Shown in pieces: positions 41,596 to 53,500 of a stretch of DNA of 64,000 nucleotides. Numbering within the stretch: position 1 is the first letter of the stretch; every line of letters begins with the position of its first letter. A model generated the notes under the pieces. That model saw nothing but the letters and a program-made list of their open reading frames with translations. It did no database searches and was not told where the DNA came from. The stretch spans positions 58,848,590 through 58,912,589 of the forward strand of contig CM034237.1 in NCBI GenBank assembly GCA_019916065.1, in the 5' to 3' direction. This DNA comes from Vitellaria paradoxa (lineage: Eukaryota; Streptophyta; Magnoliopsida; Ericales; Sapotaceae). Made by a program: the position numbers and the translations under genes.

Positions 41596-43085
41596 GGTCC
41601 CTGGATTGTATGTTATACGATCATTAATAAGAATCGAAATCATATATCTATATATTTATATATGTTTCTAAATGCTATGTACACAACTAGATTAAAAAAA
41701 AAAAAAAAAATTCATACTATTTTAGTTAAAAAAAAAGTTCACCCAATTTGAGACCAAAATGATATTGTTATGTTTATAATCGTAATAAATAAATTAGTGA
41801 ACAAAAGAATGAGTTCAATTTTATATTCATGTCATAAAGTATAAGATTAAAGGGTTCATATCTAGGAGTTTGAGATTATATCTTAAAAAACTCATGAGTT
41901 GGTTTAATAAAATAATATATATATAATATTATTAAATTTTAAACTAAAACGATTGTCATTTTAGTTTAATCGAGTTATTAGTGAACCGAATTTGATGTTA
42001 AATTATTCTTTATTGATTCAAAATTGAGCCTGTAACAAAGTTTGGGGTCATCCTATTATAAATAGTTCAACTCAAATTCACCTTGAATCTTAATAAATTA
42101 AAATAATATTATTTCTGTCACACTTCTAATTTGTCACAGGATTAACAGCATGAACAACCTCAATGTAACCTAAAACTCTAACAATCCAAACTTATCAGAC
42201 CAAATTTATTCAGCGGTAACCAACTAAAAACTTTCAAATTAAGACATAAAATAAATATCCAATCTTACTCTCTTAATCCAAAACTAATACATAAACCCAA
42301 ATCTAATAAATAGATAAAATAATCCAAATAATTCAAATAAACTAAGTAAATGCAAATTCCGTTTTCTATCACGGAAAACTCCAAAAGAATAAATAAATAA
42401 AACTCTTCAATTATCAACTCTGCTCAAATTTTTCGATTAGTAACCTTATTTGGTACAAGATGTACCTGAGTACGTAAATGAAATACCTATGCGCTCAAAG
42501 AAAAATAAAAATTAAATAAATCATACACAGATACCTTAACATGCATGAATGTCTAAAGTGTCGTGCAAACAACATACATCATATGTCACAAATATTTAAA
42601 TTTAAATACTGTAATCATGAAATAAAATAAAATAAAATATCTTAAATATTACAAATCTCAACAAATTAGATTAGGTATTACTATCTAGCTAATTTAGACC
42701 TTAATTATAGGATACTAAAATTAGTTTATCAATTTTAACATGTTTTGTAGTCTCGTCTATTCATCTTGATATCTCTTTTAATCTAAAACTAAAATTTTAA
42801 GATTAACGGTCATCAAATTTATAAATAAATAATCAAAATATCTATTCCACAATTAAACTCATTGTTTAAAATCCATCTTTCACTATTCGATGGTTTCCAC
42901 AATAAAAATATAAATTTTAAAAATTAATTTAAATTTATATCAAACCAATTATTTTTCCAATTATCATATTCAATAAAATCATAACCATACCAATTAATTA
43001 TAACATTAACTGAAAAAAATAAATTAGGCATAATAAATTTAAATTTTATTTTACTCCATCCTTATTTTTATTAAATTTGTGATAT
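41596..43085. other. AT-rich intergenic DNA
   Basis: No gene or clear repeat is seen. A poly-A run lies at about 41694-41710. AATAAGAAT at about 41625 could serve as the poly(A) signal of the EF-hand gene. Confidence 0.4.
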
Positions 43086-43395
43086 ATATATATATATATA
43101 TATATAGTTTACATACACACAATCTCCACGGTTCAAGAAGCAAGCTGAAAAACGGATCTGCAGGGGGTAATGATCAGCTCGAAAAAACCGTGCTGAAGCA
43201 ATTGCCACCGGTGATGGCTGGTGATGATGGCAAGCAAGAGAGATGGAGGGGCTGCTCGCCGGCAACTCAGCGTCGTCGAAGCCGGCTGGTTCACGCGGGA
43301 TACGGGGAGAAAGACGATGGGCTTCTCTGGCTATGTGCCGGCGCAGGACTAGTCTGGTGCGCGGATCATCGGATGGGTGGCCGGTCGATTATTGC
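43086..43395. other. GC-rich island of unknown nature
   Basis: A sudden GC-rich stretch of about 300 bp lies in very AT-rich DNA, preceded by (TA)n. It has overlapping open frames on both strands but none recognisable. The MULE-like element at 43396 cuts it; its continuation (GCTGCTACTTCGTCGG) follows at about 43917. It may be the leader or an end of an unrelated retroelement, or a gene relic. I cannot decide. Confidence 0.35.
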
Positions 43396-43910
43396 CAGTG
43401 GCGGAGCCACATGGAGGGGGGGACAAGTGACCCTTTAATTTTTAATACAAAATTACTAAAATACTTTTTTTACTATTTTAGTTTTATTTAAAAATTAAAA
43501 TAAATTGACTTTATTAAAAATTTTAAGTTAATTCAAAAATTTTAACATAAAAAAAATTTATAAGAATTAAACTTGACATTTTTATAAAATAAAATGTATC
43601 TTTTCAATATACTATTGTATACTTTTGTTTATACTATCAGTAAATTTAACATATAACACAATAAATTCTATAAATAATAAAATTTAATAACAATTATATA
43701 TTTTTTTTTGTAATGAAAGATATCTCTTATAAATTTCAGATACTTGAACTATTAAACGTAATAAGTATATTCACTAATTAATATTCAAGAATAATTTATT
43801 CTTTTTCTAAAAATAATATTATTTTTTTCTATTCTTAATTTAAAAATAACTCGATCGTTGTTCTTTTTGAGTGCTCGGTGCCCCTCAATAAAAATTCTGG
43901 CCCCGTCCTT
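43396..43910 (+). mobile_element. Non-autonomous MULE-like element, copy 2 (515 bp)
   Basis: Perfect 9-bp target duplications GATTATTGC flank it at 43387-43395 and 43911-43919. The ends are CAGTGGCGGAGCCA and TGGCCCCGTCCTT, imperfect short inverted repeats. It is homologous to the element at 3024-3550 in the other orientation. A 9-bp duplication is the Mutator superfamily signature. No transposase is inside. Confidence 0.85.
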
Positions 43911-43919
43911 GATTATTGC

Positions 43920-46900
43920 TGCTACTTCGTCGGACTGTAGTAGCAGCAATGGCTTCTCGATCAATAAAAATTAATATCAACACATACATGTAGCTTCTGA
44001 TTGACTAATAACCTTCTAGTTAGTGTAGCAACGAAACGAATCATCTTTGTATGTGTGGTTATTTAAGAAATGATCAATTTCCCTTAACAAGTGCCTCGGG
44101 CTGTCGAATTTCCGTTCATCATCATCCCGTTTAAGATATTAGACAAATACTGTACGAACCTTGATGTCTACTCTATTTTTTTTTTTTTTAAAGTAACCCG
44201 AAATCTGGGTGGGCAATCTCCACTGCAATTACCTCACTTTTGTCAAACCGGGAGTGGAAAGCCAACTTCAAACCACCGCCAAGCTAGTCGCAAGTTTAAT
44301 CTCAGTATGATTCGAATGTATGACGTCCGAATTTACAATTCGTTATGAAATCTTTCTTGACTTGATATCTACTGTTATGTGTGTGTGTCTTGATATCTAT
44401 TGTTGTGTGTGTGTGTGTGTGTGTTTTTTTTTTAATTTTCTTCAATATGTGCATCAATCTTGAAATCTTTTGTCCGTGAATCCGCACGCTTGCGATTTTC
44501 AAATTAAGGAAGCTGTCTGGCAGCAAGGACGGTTTTGACTTGTCTTATTTATCTCCTAGCGACCCTTAATATATAGAACTGCCTGGGGTTTGATTGATAC
44601 TATCTAGTACAAGTACTAGCGGTGGGATGATTGTGATATTATGCATAATTAAATCAGATATTGTCAAATCTGTTGCTTTCCTGATTTTTGGTAAAAGTTT
44701 TTGGTTAATGGAATTTTCAAGGAAGAACAATGGTTCTAATCCAAACCTTGCTTTGAATGGCAAATTATTAGATTCTCGTATCGATTGTAAAAGAGATTGA
44801 AAGAGATTAGTGGTCGGTATATAAATATGATAGAAAATCTCAATCTACTAATTAACTTTTGGGAATGAAAAATAGCCAGTACCATCCAACAAAAACTGGT
44901 ATCGAAGCTCAATCTCAGTCCATTAGAAAAAAGGAATTATTTTTTCCTCTGGCCCAATGCCCTATGTATGAGAGGGTAAATTGTTGGAATTCTTACAACA
45001 ATTGTGAAAAAAATTAGTGGCCAGTATTTATTAAATTTAAAATAATATTTTAAATTTATAAATGTTATATTTAAATAAATTAAATATGAATCATATTTAA
45101 TATTTCTATATTAGTAATTACATTTAAAATAGATAAAAAATATATATATAAGTGACAATAAGTTAAGATTATTCTTGTGACTTATAAAAATATACTTTCA
45201 TTGGTATGATTTTTTTTCCCTTCTTACAAAACAATATATTACTAGTTCGTACCAGGCATTAGACTTGCTCAAGCTCATTCACTTGCAAACGAGTTTGGAA
45301 AGAAAATAATATTGAACAAACTAAGGCGAAAGTTGCCTGGCCCGACTCGACTTAATTACGGGCTAAATTTTCATCCTTGCAGCCCATTTCTTATGTCACC
45401 AGAGGTTTACTCTTTTGGGCCTCCTGTAATTTTACCGTACCAACCTGTGAGTCCCTTGCTCACCCCCACGAACTTTGGGGTAGAATGGGTTTGGAAGGGA
45501 AGGAAAAATGCATGGTGAAAAAAATCAAAAGGCCTGTTCTCGGATAAGCTCACATGAATTGATACTTACTAAAATTTATTATTTTCTAAATTATATAGGC
45601 ACATGCTTGTGCTCTCACATTTAATATATATGCTTGTATGTATTATTTTTAAATTATATAAACACATTTTATGCACCCTCACTTTCTAGCATACATTTTT
45701 ATTTTTTTTTGGTAAGTAAGATATATTTAGATTAAATGGGAAAAATTTACAATATCAAGAAATTATACCCTCACTGTACAAATTTAGATAAGTATACATG
45801 TCATTATTAATTTTTGTTTTTTGAGCACTCAATACTATTGGTGATTATTTGGTTAATAATTAGTGGGTGGCAAATAAAAAATGTGTATGTATATCATAAT
45901 GTATATATATAAAGGTGCGGATGAGTTGGTATGAATTTGTATTTTACTCAATATTAAATTAATTTTTTTTTATTCTTGAAAATTGGATTCAAAACTAAAC
46001 CAATTTCAACTTGAAACCAAACTGAAAGTGTTGGATTAAGTCAGTTCAGTTTGCGAGTTAGCCTAAACTGGATTGGATCAGTTCGGTTCCCAAGTTGAGC
46101 CGTTTTGTTTATTTTTGGTTCTTAAATACCTAAATAAATAATGAATTATTTATTAATAGAATATTATTAATATTATGATATACATAATATTTATATATTA
46201 TAAAATATATAGTTATATAATATATTTTTTAGATTGGTTCGAACGGAATTATTTTTTGTTCAATTTTGAATTAGTTCAGTTTGATTTTTGTTTACTAACT
46301 AGACAGTATATCAAACTTGAAAATATCAAATTGTTAAATTTTTAATTCAAAAATTAATGAATTTTAAAATAGACCAGAACTAAAATGTTCGGATTGGTTT
46401 AAATTTTCAAATTGTTCGACCCTTTTTTTTTTTTTTTATGCACTGCTGCGTGTATATGCAATGAGGACTTATTGTACATAAATATATATGTGCATGTGTA
46501 TTTTTATGTAAATATGAAGTTTGGTGCTGATTCTGTGGTGTACAGGCTCCAACAAGTTGGTGATGGACCCGGATTTCGGAGGGACGGTAATGAAAAAATA
46601 CACGGTAAAGATTATAGTAGAAAATTAAAAGTTGTGGTTTAATTATTTTTAATTAAATAATTTTAATTTAATTTAATTAAAATTATTTTTAAAATAAAAA
46701 TAAAAATTAAAAAATCTAATTAAAGCACAATACAAAATATAAAAAATCATACGCCATTAGAGTGAAAATAAATATAAGTTCTTCGTTTCTTCGCCACAAC
46801 CCTGCAGTAAATTTCTATAGTGTAGCCCTGTAGTCCTGATGGACCCCACTAGGGCTGGCCCTTTGACTGGGTGGTAGTTTTTAGGTGGGTTGACCGTGCT

Positions 46901-48968
46901 GGCAGAGAAGTCAAGGTCTTTTTGAAAAGAGTGCAATTCGGTGACAGCATCTGAGAGCCAGGTTTAGTGGGTGAACCAACACCCGGAAGGAGATGAAAGG
47001 CTCCATAATGCTATCCCCCTAAAAGCCAACCACCACAGCCAATGCCCAATGAAAGCTATGATTGTGGAGGAGAAGTTGAAATTCTATATTTTCTGTTTAT
47101 ACAGTAATACGTGACAGGATATTTAGAATAATAAAAAATAAAATAATTTGATATAATTTGTAAATTCATAATTCGTGTAGTGAAATAAAAAGTAAATAAT
47201 TTTTAATATTTTTAAAAATTTTTAAAAATTTTTAGTATTTTTTATTTTACCAAATGGACACTATATAAACATTAAAAATATAGATTAATTTTAGCACAAA
47301 AGATGTATTAAAATAAAAAAAAAAGTGTTTGGATTCAAAAAAAAATTATTAAAAAAAAACTCAAACTACTTCCGCTTCAATTTTGCACTAACTTTTTTAG
47401 GAAAAAGAAAAAATAAAAACAAAAAATTACATGTATGAGCTGAGAGGGCTTGAATCAACGAGGTAGTATAATTGTTCTAAGCACTGGTTGATATTTTATG
47501 CCTGATCCGTTGCATTCTGCGAATTCCGCTTTATTTTTTTTTTATTTTTTTTTTTTCAAACATAGGATGAGCTCATAAACCCGGGTTGGTTCAATCTAGC
47601 TGAAATTGTTAACAAATATAATTTTCTATATTTTTTTGTATTCATATATTATTTTAATCGTATTTTTTATTATTTTTTAAAAATTATTATTATTATTTCT
47701 AAAAATATAGTTTAATTTTTTCTCAAAATACTTAAAAATATCTTTTTAATAGTCGCATATTTTTTTATTTATTTTGATCCGGATAATTTCATAAAAGCGA
47801 GACAAAAATAGAATCGCAAAACATAATTTGAAAAAAAAAAATGACAAAAGAGAAATGAACCGGGAGTATGTTCCTATTATTTTAATGTGAAATATTTTTT
47901 CAAAATAATAATTTTAATTACTTATTTTTTAATTTAAAAAACAATTTATATTAGAAAAAACAAGCCAAGATCAAAATCAAAAATGGGCCCAGACTCTGTT
48001 TCCGCGTATGTAGCAAGCATAAGGAGCGGAATTAGGAGCGGAGGTATTCATCTTTTTGACAAGAAGACTATCCTTTAAGGAGATAAAATTCTATACGTTC
48101 ATGATGAGATCTTGGAGGAAACGGGAAGAACAAAACATGTCCTTATCACAACACTTTCTTCACAAGGCATATAGTTGATTTTATATGAACATTCTTATAT
48201 ATATAGTTATAGCTAGCTATAGCTATAGCAATCCGCTTTCTATCTGACGAATTTTGAATTTTGTATTTTATTCAAGAATTTAAACTTTGACCAAATTATG
48301 CTTTAAAATGAATCAATGTTAAAGTAACACCCTATGGGGACGTTTTTGCGATTATAAATTTGCCACCCTAAACCCACTCAACCTGTTTTTTAATACTTAA
48401 AGGTTAGGGATCGAGATAAGGGAGGCACCCACTCAATCTCTCCTTTGATACTTAAAGATTAGGGTTCAAGACGTGAAAATTCGCAATACCTTCAACTGTG
48501 AAGGGTATGAGAGGAGGGCCGCGACCGGAAATATCCTCTTTGCGGTTGCAAAAATGTCCTCGCATACTCATATTTTTTTAATGCTACTAGATAAGTTAAT
48601 TAATATATAACATATATTTGTTTGTTGGAGAAAAAGTGTAGAATTAATTAAATTAAAGTAACAAATTGTGTTGTAAGAAATAAGGTAACCCAAAAGCCGC
48701 GAAAGAGTGCTAGCTATTAGCATGATGATTTAATATGATGAAGACACGAGAGCAATAATGAAATGAGTTATCATACATGCGTAAATGGGATGAAAATTAA
48801 GACATTTGAAAAAAAATAAAAAGATTAGAGAAGAAGAAAAAAAATAGAGAGGCAAGGGGGGGGGGGGGGCGGTAGCTTCAGCAAGAAAAAGAACATTGAT
48901 GCGATCTTTCGATTTCTTGCAGGACGCTTGCAATGATAACTTCTTTAGTCTTAGATTCATGCTCTCGT
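43920..48968. other. Intergenic DNA, gene-free as far as seen
   Basis: Contains (GT)n at about 44378-44426, a poly-T run near 46420, a reverse family-1 MITE at about 47112-47275, and a less AT-rich block at about 46790-47080 with no recognisable coding content. The open frames here are short and match no family I know. Confidence 0.45.
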
Positions 48969-49202
48969 TTAGGATTGGCTTGGGAAGTAAAATAGGTAGT
49001 TTTTTTCTTTTTTTTTTTTTTTTTTTTTTGTTTGGAAAGGAAAAAAATGTAACTTTTTCTTAACTAACTTTTTACCTTCTGTTAGTTTGACATTTTTATC
49101 CTTGTAGATTTAAATAAAAATTAAAATGTAAGAGAATAAATTTGATAATTTTATAAATAAATAAATAAACCATTTAACCCAAGGTATCCAAACGGGCCGT
49201 AA
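48969..49202 (+). mobile_element. Family-2 Tourist-like MITE
   Basis: Starts GGATTGGCTTGGGAAG after TTA and ends CCAAACGGGCC, imperfect inverted ends. The interior shares TTAGTTTGACATTTTTATCC with the other copies. A long poly-T follows the left end. Confidence 0.6.
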
Positions 49203-51499
49203 TGTCCCCATTTAATCACCTCTTCATGGCAAAATAATGTATGTGCATGTACAGCGCATCTCTCTTCCCTTTGATTAATACAATAAAGGTAAATAAAATC
49301 CAATCCTGTCTTCGTCACTCTTCCCTTTGATTAAAATTAAAAAAAAAAGGAAAGAAAAGAAAATAGAAAGAAATACAATTACAATAAGGAAATTGTATTC
49401 ATTGGGCTTTGAACTTGCTAAAAATTGCCCCCCCAGGCAATAATAATGTATGTGCAAGTACAGCATTAAGTTTGGATATTTGTATTATTAGGGATTGTGT
49501 CTTTGTCGTGTTAGGTAATGAATTGATAACATATGCACATGACCAGTGCAGTGCTGGCAACAATTGAACAGAGCGGGGAGTATTTCAACTCTTTACTTTT
49601 TTGTGAGATCTACCTAATGAACCAACAATAAAAATAAATAAATAATAAAAAAACACAAAAATAAAAAATAATATATGAAAGTATTGACCTAATTTTATAA
49701 AATCATTCGATCTGAATGTTACATGAATGACGTAATTTCATAAAATCATTCGATCTGAATGCTACATAAAGAATATAAACCAAATAACGGAACGAAAAAA
49801 TCTAAAATGTATAAAAAAATTTTACCCATTAATTTTTTTATTAAAATTAACATTATCAAAAATTATTAAAAATTTGACTTTCTAACGGAGCCTAAAATAA
49901 AGTTGGATTTGTGGTGGTTGTGCATGCTTTAGATATTAGACATAACTTTGCATGTCTTAAAAGTACTACACTGATCATATATGTGTTAAATTAGGTATTC
50001 TGATCAATTTCTCCTCTGTTTTGTCTTAAAGAAGTAGCAACGGGTGTTGAACATGGAAAAGTTGGGGGTCGCAGCCAGTGTTGATAGAAAGCGAAGAATG
50101 AATAATTTTTTTATAAGTTTATTGAATTTTTAAACAAAATATATAAAATAAGGGGTTAACAAAGTTACTTAAAATAATAAAAAGAGAATCATTTCTATAT
50201 ATTATTAATTGAATAAAAATGTCTTCTAACAGCGTATAACTTTGCTATTTAAATATTTGAAGACTAAAAGACCCAAAACAAATCTCAATCATCTCACCCT
50301 TTTTTTTTTTTTAAGTAACAAATCTCAATCCCAATCAGACTAATTGATAATTAACAAAAAATTTACTAAAAAAGACAAAATTCTAATTAATAAAAAATTA
50401 CTAAAATGGGAAAAATTCAAATAAGCATAAATTAAAATTAACAAAGTTACTAACAATAATAAAAAGAGAATCAATTCTATATATTATTAATTGAATAAAA
50501 ATGTCTTCTAACAGCATATAACTTTGCTATTTAAATATTTGAAGACTGAAAAACACAAAACAAATCTCAATCATCCGACCTTTTTCTTTTTAAGTAACAA
50601 ATCTCAATCCCAATCAGACTAATTGATAATTAACAAAAAAATTACTAAAAAAGACAAAATTCTAATTAATAAAAAATTACTAAAATGGGAAAAATTCAAA
50701 TAAGCATAGAATTAAAATTTAGAATAAAATGTAAGATTGTCAAAATAGACGGTAAAAATATCTGAATTGTATTGACCAAAAACTTGTGTTCAATTTTTTT
50801 GCCAAATTTGACCCAATTTCAAGCAAGTTATCAATCCTACCTAATTATACCTTTTTTGTTTGGGGTAATTCTACTTAATTACACTCTTTATTACCTCTCC
50901 AAATTTTATTCTTTTCTTACCTCTCACTTCTCTGATTATGGTAAATATGAATTTTCTTGGTGCATTCTTTAAAATTTAAAAACACATGTCAATATAATGA
51001 ATTTTATAACTAAAAATTTTTTAAGATCTACTCATTGCATATCAAGTCATAACTTAATCCTTTTCTTTACGTTTGAAAGAGCGCATTTAAAAGGAAATTA
51101 ATGGGATTAAATATTTTCACCTAAATGCTAGCTTATTTTGGTAGAGTACTGCATTGGCAATTCCCCGAAAGAGCATGTGAGAAGCCCTAGGTTTGCGGGT
51201 CTCTCCACCTCAAGTTTATTAATTGTAATCAATTTGAATTTTTTTTTTTTGAAAATCAATTTGAACTTAATTAAGGAGGCAATGAAAATTATGAATTGGG
51301 ACCGTTAGTTCCTTATTTCTCGTAACTAGCACATGGAGAGATGGTTGTTGTTGGCCAACCAAGGGATTTAGATCCAAGGCATTTCTATTAAACCCTCACA
51401 ATAGTTTATTTCAATATCGAGGTAAATGGGGGCAAATTAACAATAAAGTAATTAATATAACCATGTGAGTGTCAGAGCCTGAGACTTTGCACCCATTAG
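49203..51499. other. Intergenic DNA with local duplications
   Basis: A direct duplication of about 45-50 bp lies at about 49688-49775 (AAAATCATTCGATCTGAATG occurs twice), and a 282-bp tandem duplication at 50158-50718. No gene is supported. Confidence 0.5.
50158..50718 (+). repeat. Tandem duplication, unit 282 bp
   Basis: The units start at 50158 and 50440 with AACAAAGTTACT and differ by a small number of substitutions and short indels. Both hold ATGTCTTCTAACAGC and CAATCCCAATCAGACTAATT. There is no open frame. The element that was duplicated is not recognisable. Confidence 0.88.
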
Positions 51500-51750
51500 T
51501 TAGTAGTGCTTTTGAGTTTGAAATAAAAAAAAATAATTTTTTAACAGGTTACTGGTTAATTATTAAAAAATTTATTTTTTCTTTGGAAAAAAATTAATTT
51601 CTTTAACTAGTTATTTAACTTTTTGTTAATTTAATATTTTTACTCTTTATGATTTAAAAAAATTAAAAGTTAAAAGAATAAATTTGATCATTTTAAAAAA
51701 AATCAACGAAATTAAGTAATTCTAGCTAAGTTTTTCAAATGGAGCCTAAA
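51500..51750 (+). mobile_element. Family-2 MITE (diverged)
   Basis: The ends TTTTGAGTTTG and TCAAATGGAGCC frame the shared interior (TTTGTTAATTTAATATTTTT, then AATAAATTTGATCATTTT). The target site is not clear. Confidence 0.5.
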
Positions 51751-53123
51751 CCTCACTTAAGTGAATAGATTTATTTAGTTAGTCAATTTTTTAATTCCCA
51801 AAAATGCTTGCGGAGTCACACATTCTTAGATGTTATTAATGAAAAAAATTAGAGTAAATTGTTATACCTTCGTGTTAGATTTGACTAATTATCATATCAT
51901 TCCTTATTTTGAAAATATTATTAATATTAAACTTCGACCCTCAGTCTACCGTGAATTATTAAATAAAAATAATCATGTAATTATACAAATATTTACCTAA
52001 TATATATTTTATTCTAATTTAGTACATAAAAACTCACAAAAATGTTTAATTAATTTACCCTTTTTTCACTTTAGAATTTAATGAAAAAATAAAAAATAAT
52101 TACTGCGCACTATTTTGACTTCTATTATGTTGAATTAGGGATTAAAAATATATATTATATGCATATTTTAGTGGTATAATTATTTTTGTTTAATATATTC
52201 AACAGATTGAGGAGTACATTTATAAATTGAAGGGTCATTGCAATATTTAAATATTTTGGAGTTTATATGCATTTAGCTAAATGGTTAGACTCCAAAGAGA
52301 CTCTTGTAACACACACATATATATCTATATATCTTCTTTTGTACATTATATATTAAATCATCAATGTGTGCACATATATATATATATATATAACTAAACC
52401 ATTAAACATTAAAAAAAATGATACATTTTTATGGAAGATTATTATAATCCTCTTTCAACAATCGAAATATATATTTTTGGATTGTTCTTAACGTCATCAT
52501 TTTGTCTTTTTGATTTTTTTTTTTTTTTGGACAACAAAATAGTGATGAGCACGCGGTGGAAAAGCATATTGAAGTTAAATGGTGTTACATAGTTCAAAAT
52601 ATAATTATTAAATATAATTTAACTAAAAGTTAAATAATTCTAATGTAATTATTAGAATAAAAAATAAACTGCAATACAAATACAAAATTAACAAATATTT
52701 TAATATTATATATATATGATTTAGTTAAATATAAATATTAAGCCAACAATTTAAATAAAATAATGTATTCTAACTCGATTTGTTTCTTAAACAAGCATAA
52801 TTTTATTGTTTAGGCGTGACCTATAAAATAAATACATAATTCGATTACCGATTTGAGTCCGTGAATCTATGGGGTAGCTTATTTTATAATCATACATACA
52901 TATATTACCATTTCTAACTGTTATTATGCAACTTTTATAAGAAAAGCAACGTGTGATAATTCAAAGTTGGCCCGCTGTGCAATTCAAGTTGAGTAATTTA
53001 TTAATTTTAATAAGGAAAAGTGATGATGAGAATAACATCAACAACCCATTTCGAAAATGGCCCCCATTAATGACGCAATTAGGTCCATTAACTCCGTTGA
53101 TACGAGCTCTCAACATCTTAATT
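51751..53123. other. AT-rich intergenic DNA
   Basis: (TA)n runs and poly-T near 52510. No gene or RNA that I can recognise. Confidence 0.4.
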
Positions 53124-53126
53124 AGG

Positions 53127-53292
53127 ATATGTTTGGAGTTGTATAAAAGAGTATAAAATAAAATAAAATTATAAAAATAAATATTTCGTAATTCGTACGG
53201 TGAATGAAGAATTTTAATTTTATTATCTCGTAATTCGTATTTATAAAATTTGTAAAATTTTATTTTATTTTATTTAGTTCTAAACGGAACTT
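53127..53292 (-). mobile_element. MITE next to the FQR1-like core promoter
   Basis: This block is related to family 1 by its start GGATATGTTTGGAGT (after TTA), its core TCGTAATTCGTACGGTGA and its end TTCTAAACGGAAC. It ends about 15 bases before the TATA box of the quinone reductase gene. The core is weaker than in the other copies, so membership of the family is likely but not certain. Confidence 0.55.
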
Positions 53293-53306
53293 TAATTACT
53301 CCCCAC

Positions 53307-53313
53307 TATAAAA
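53307..53313 (+). promoter_or_regulatory. TATA box of the FQR1-like gene
   Basis: TATAAAA in the context CACTATAAAATAG, 130 bases before the ATG. This allows a 5' UTR of about 100 nt, which is C/T-rich and then GA-rich. Confidence 0.65.
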
Positions 53314-53383
53314 TAGAAACAGAGGAAGCCCTTCCCTCTCTTCCTCTGTCAACCTTTCACTCACCAAATAAAACTTCTAGGGA

Positions 53384-53500
53384 AAGAGAGAGACAGAGAG
53401 AGAGAGAGAGGAGCTCACACACCAACAGACAGACTCTCTTCCAATGGCCACCAAAGTCTATATTGTGTATGTATTACTCTCTCTCTCTCTCTCTCTCTAA
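53384..53500 (+). repeat. (GA)n in the 5' UTR and (CT)n in intron 1 around the first exon
   Basis: About 28 bases of nearly pure GA repeat end near 53412 in the 5' UTR. About 22 bases of CT repeat start near 53478 inside intron 1. They are reverse complements, and the 65 bases between them hold the start codon, the whole 23-nt coding part of exon 1 and its GTATGT donor. Confidence 0.85.
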
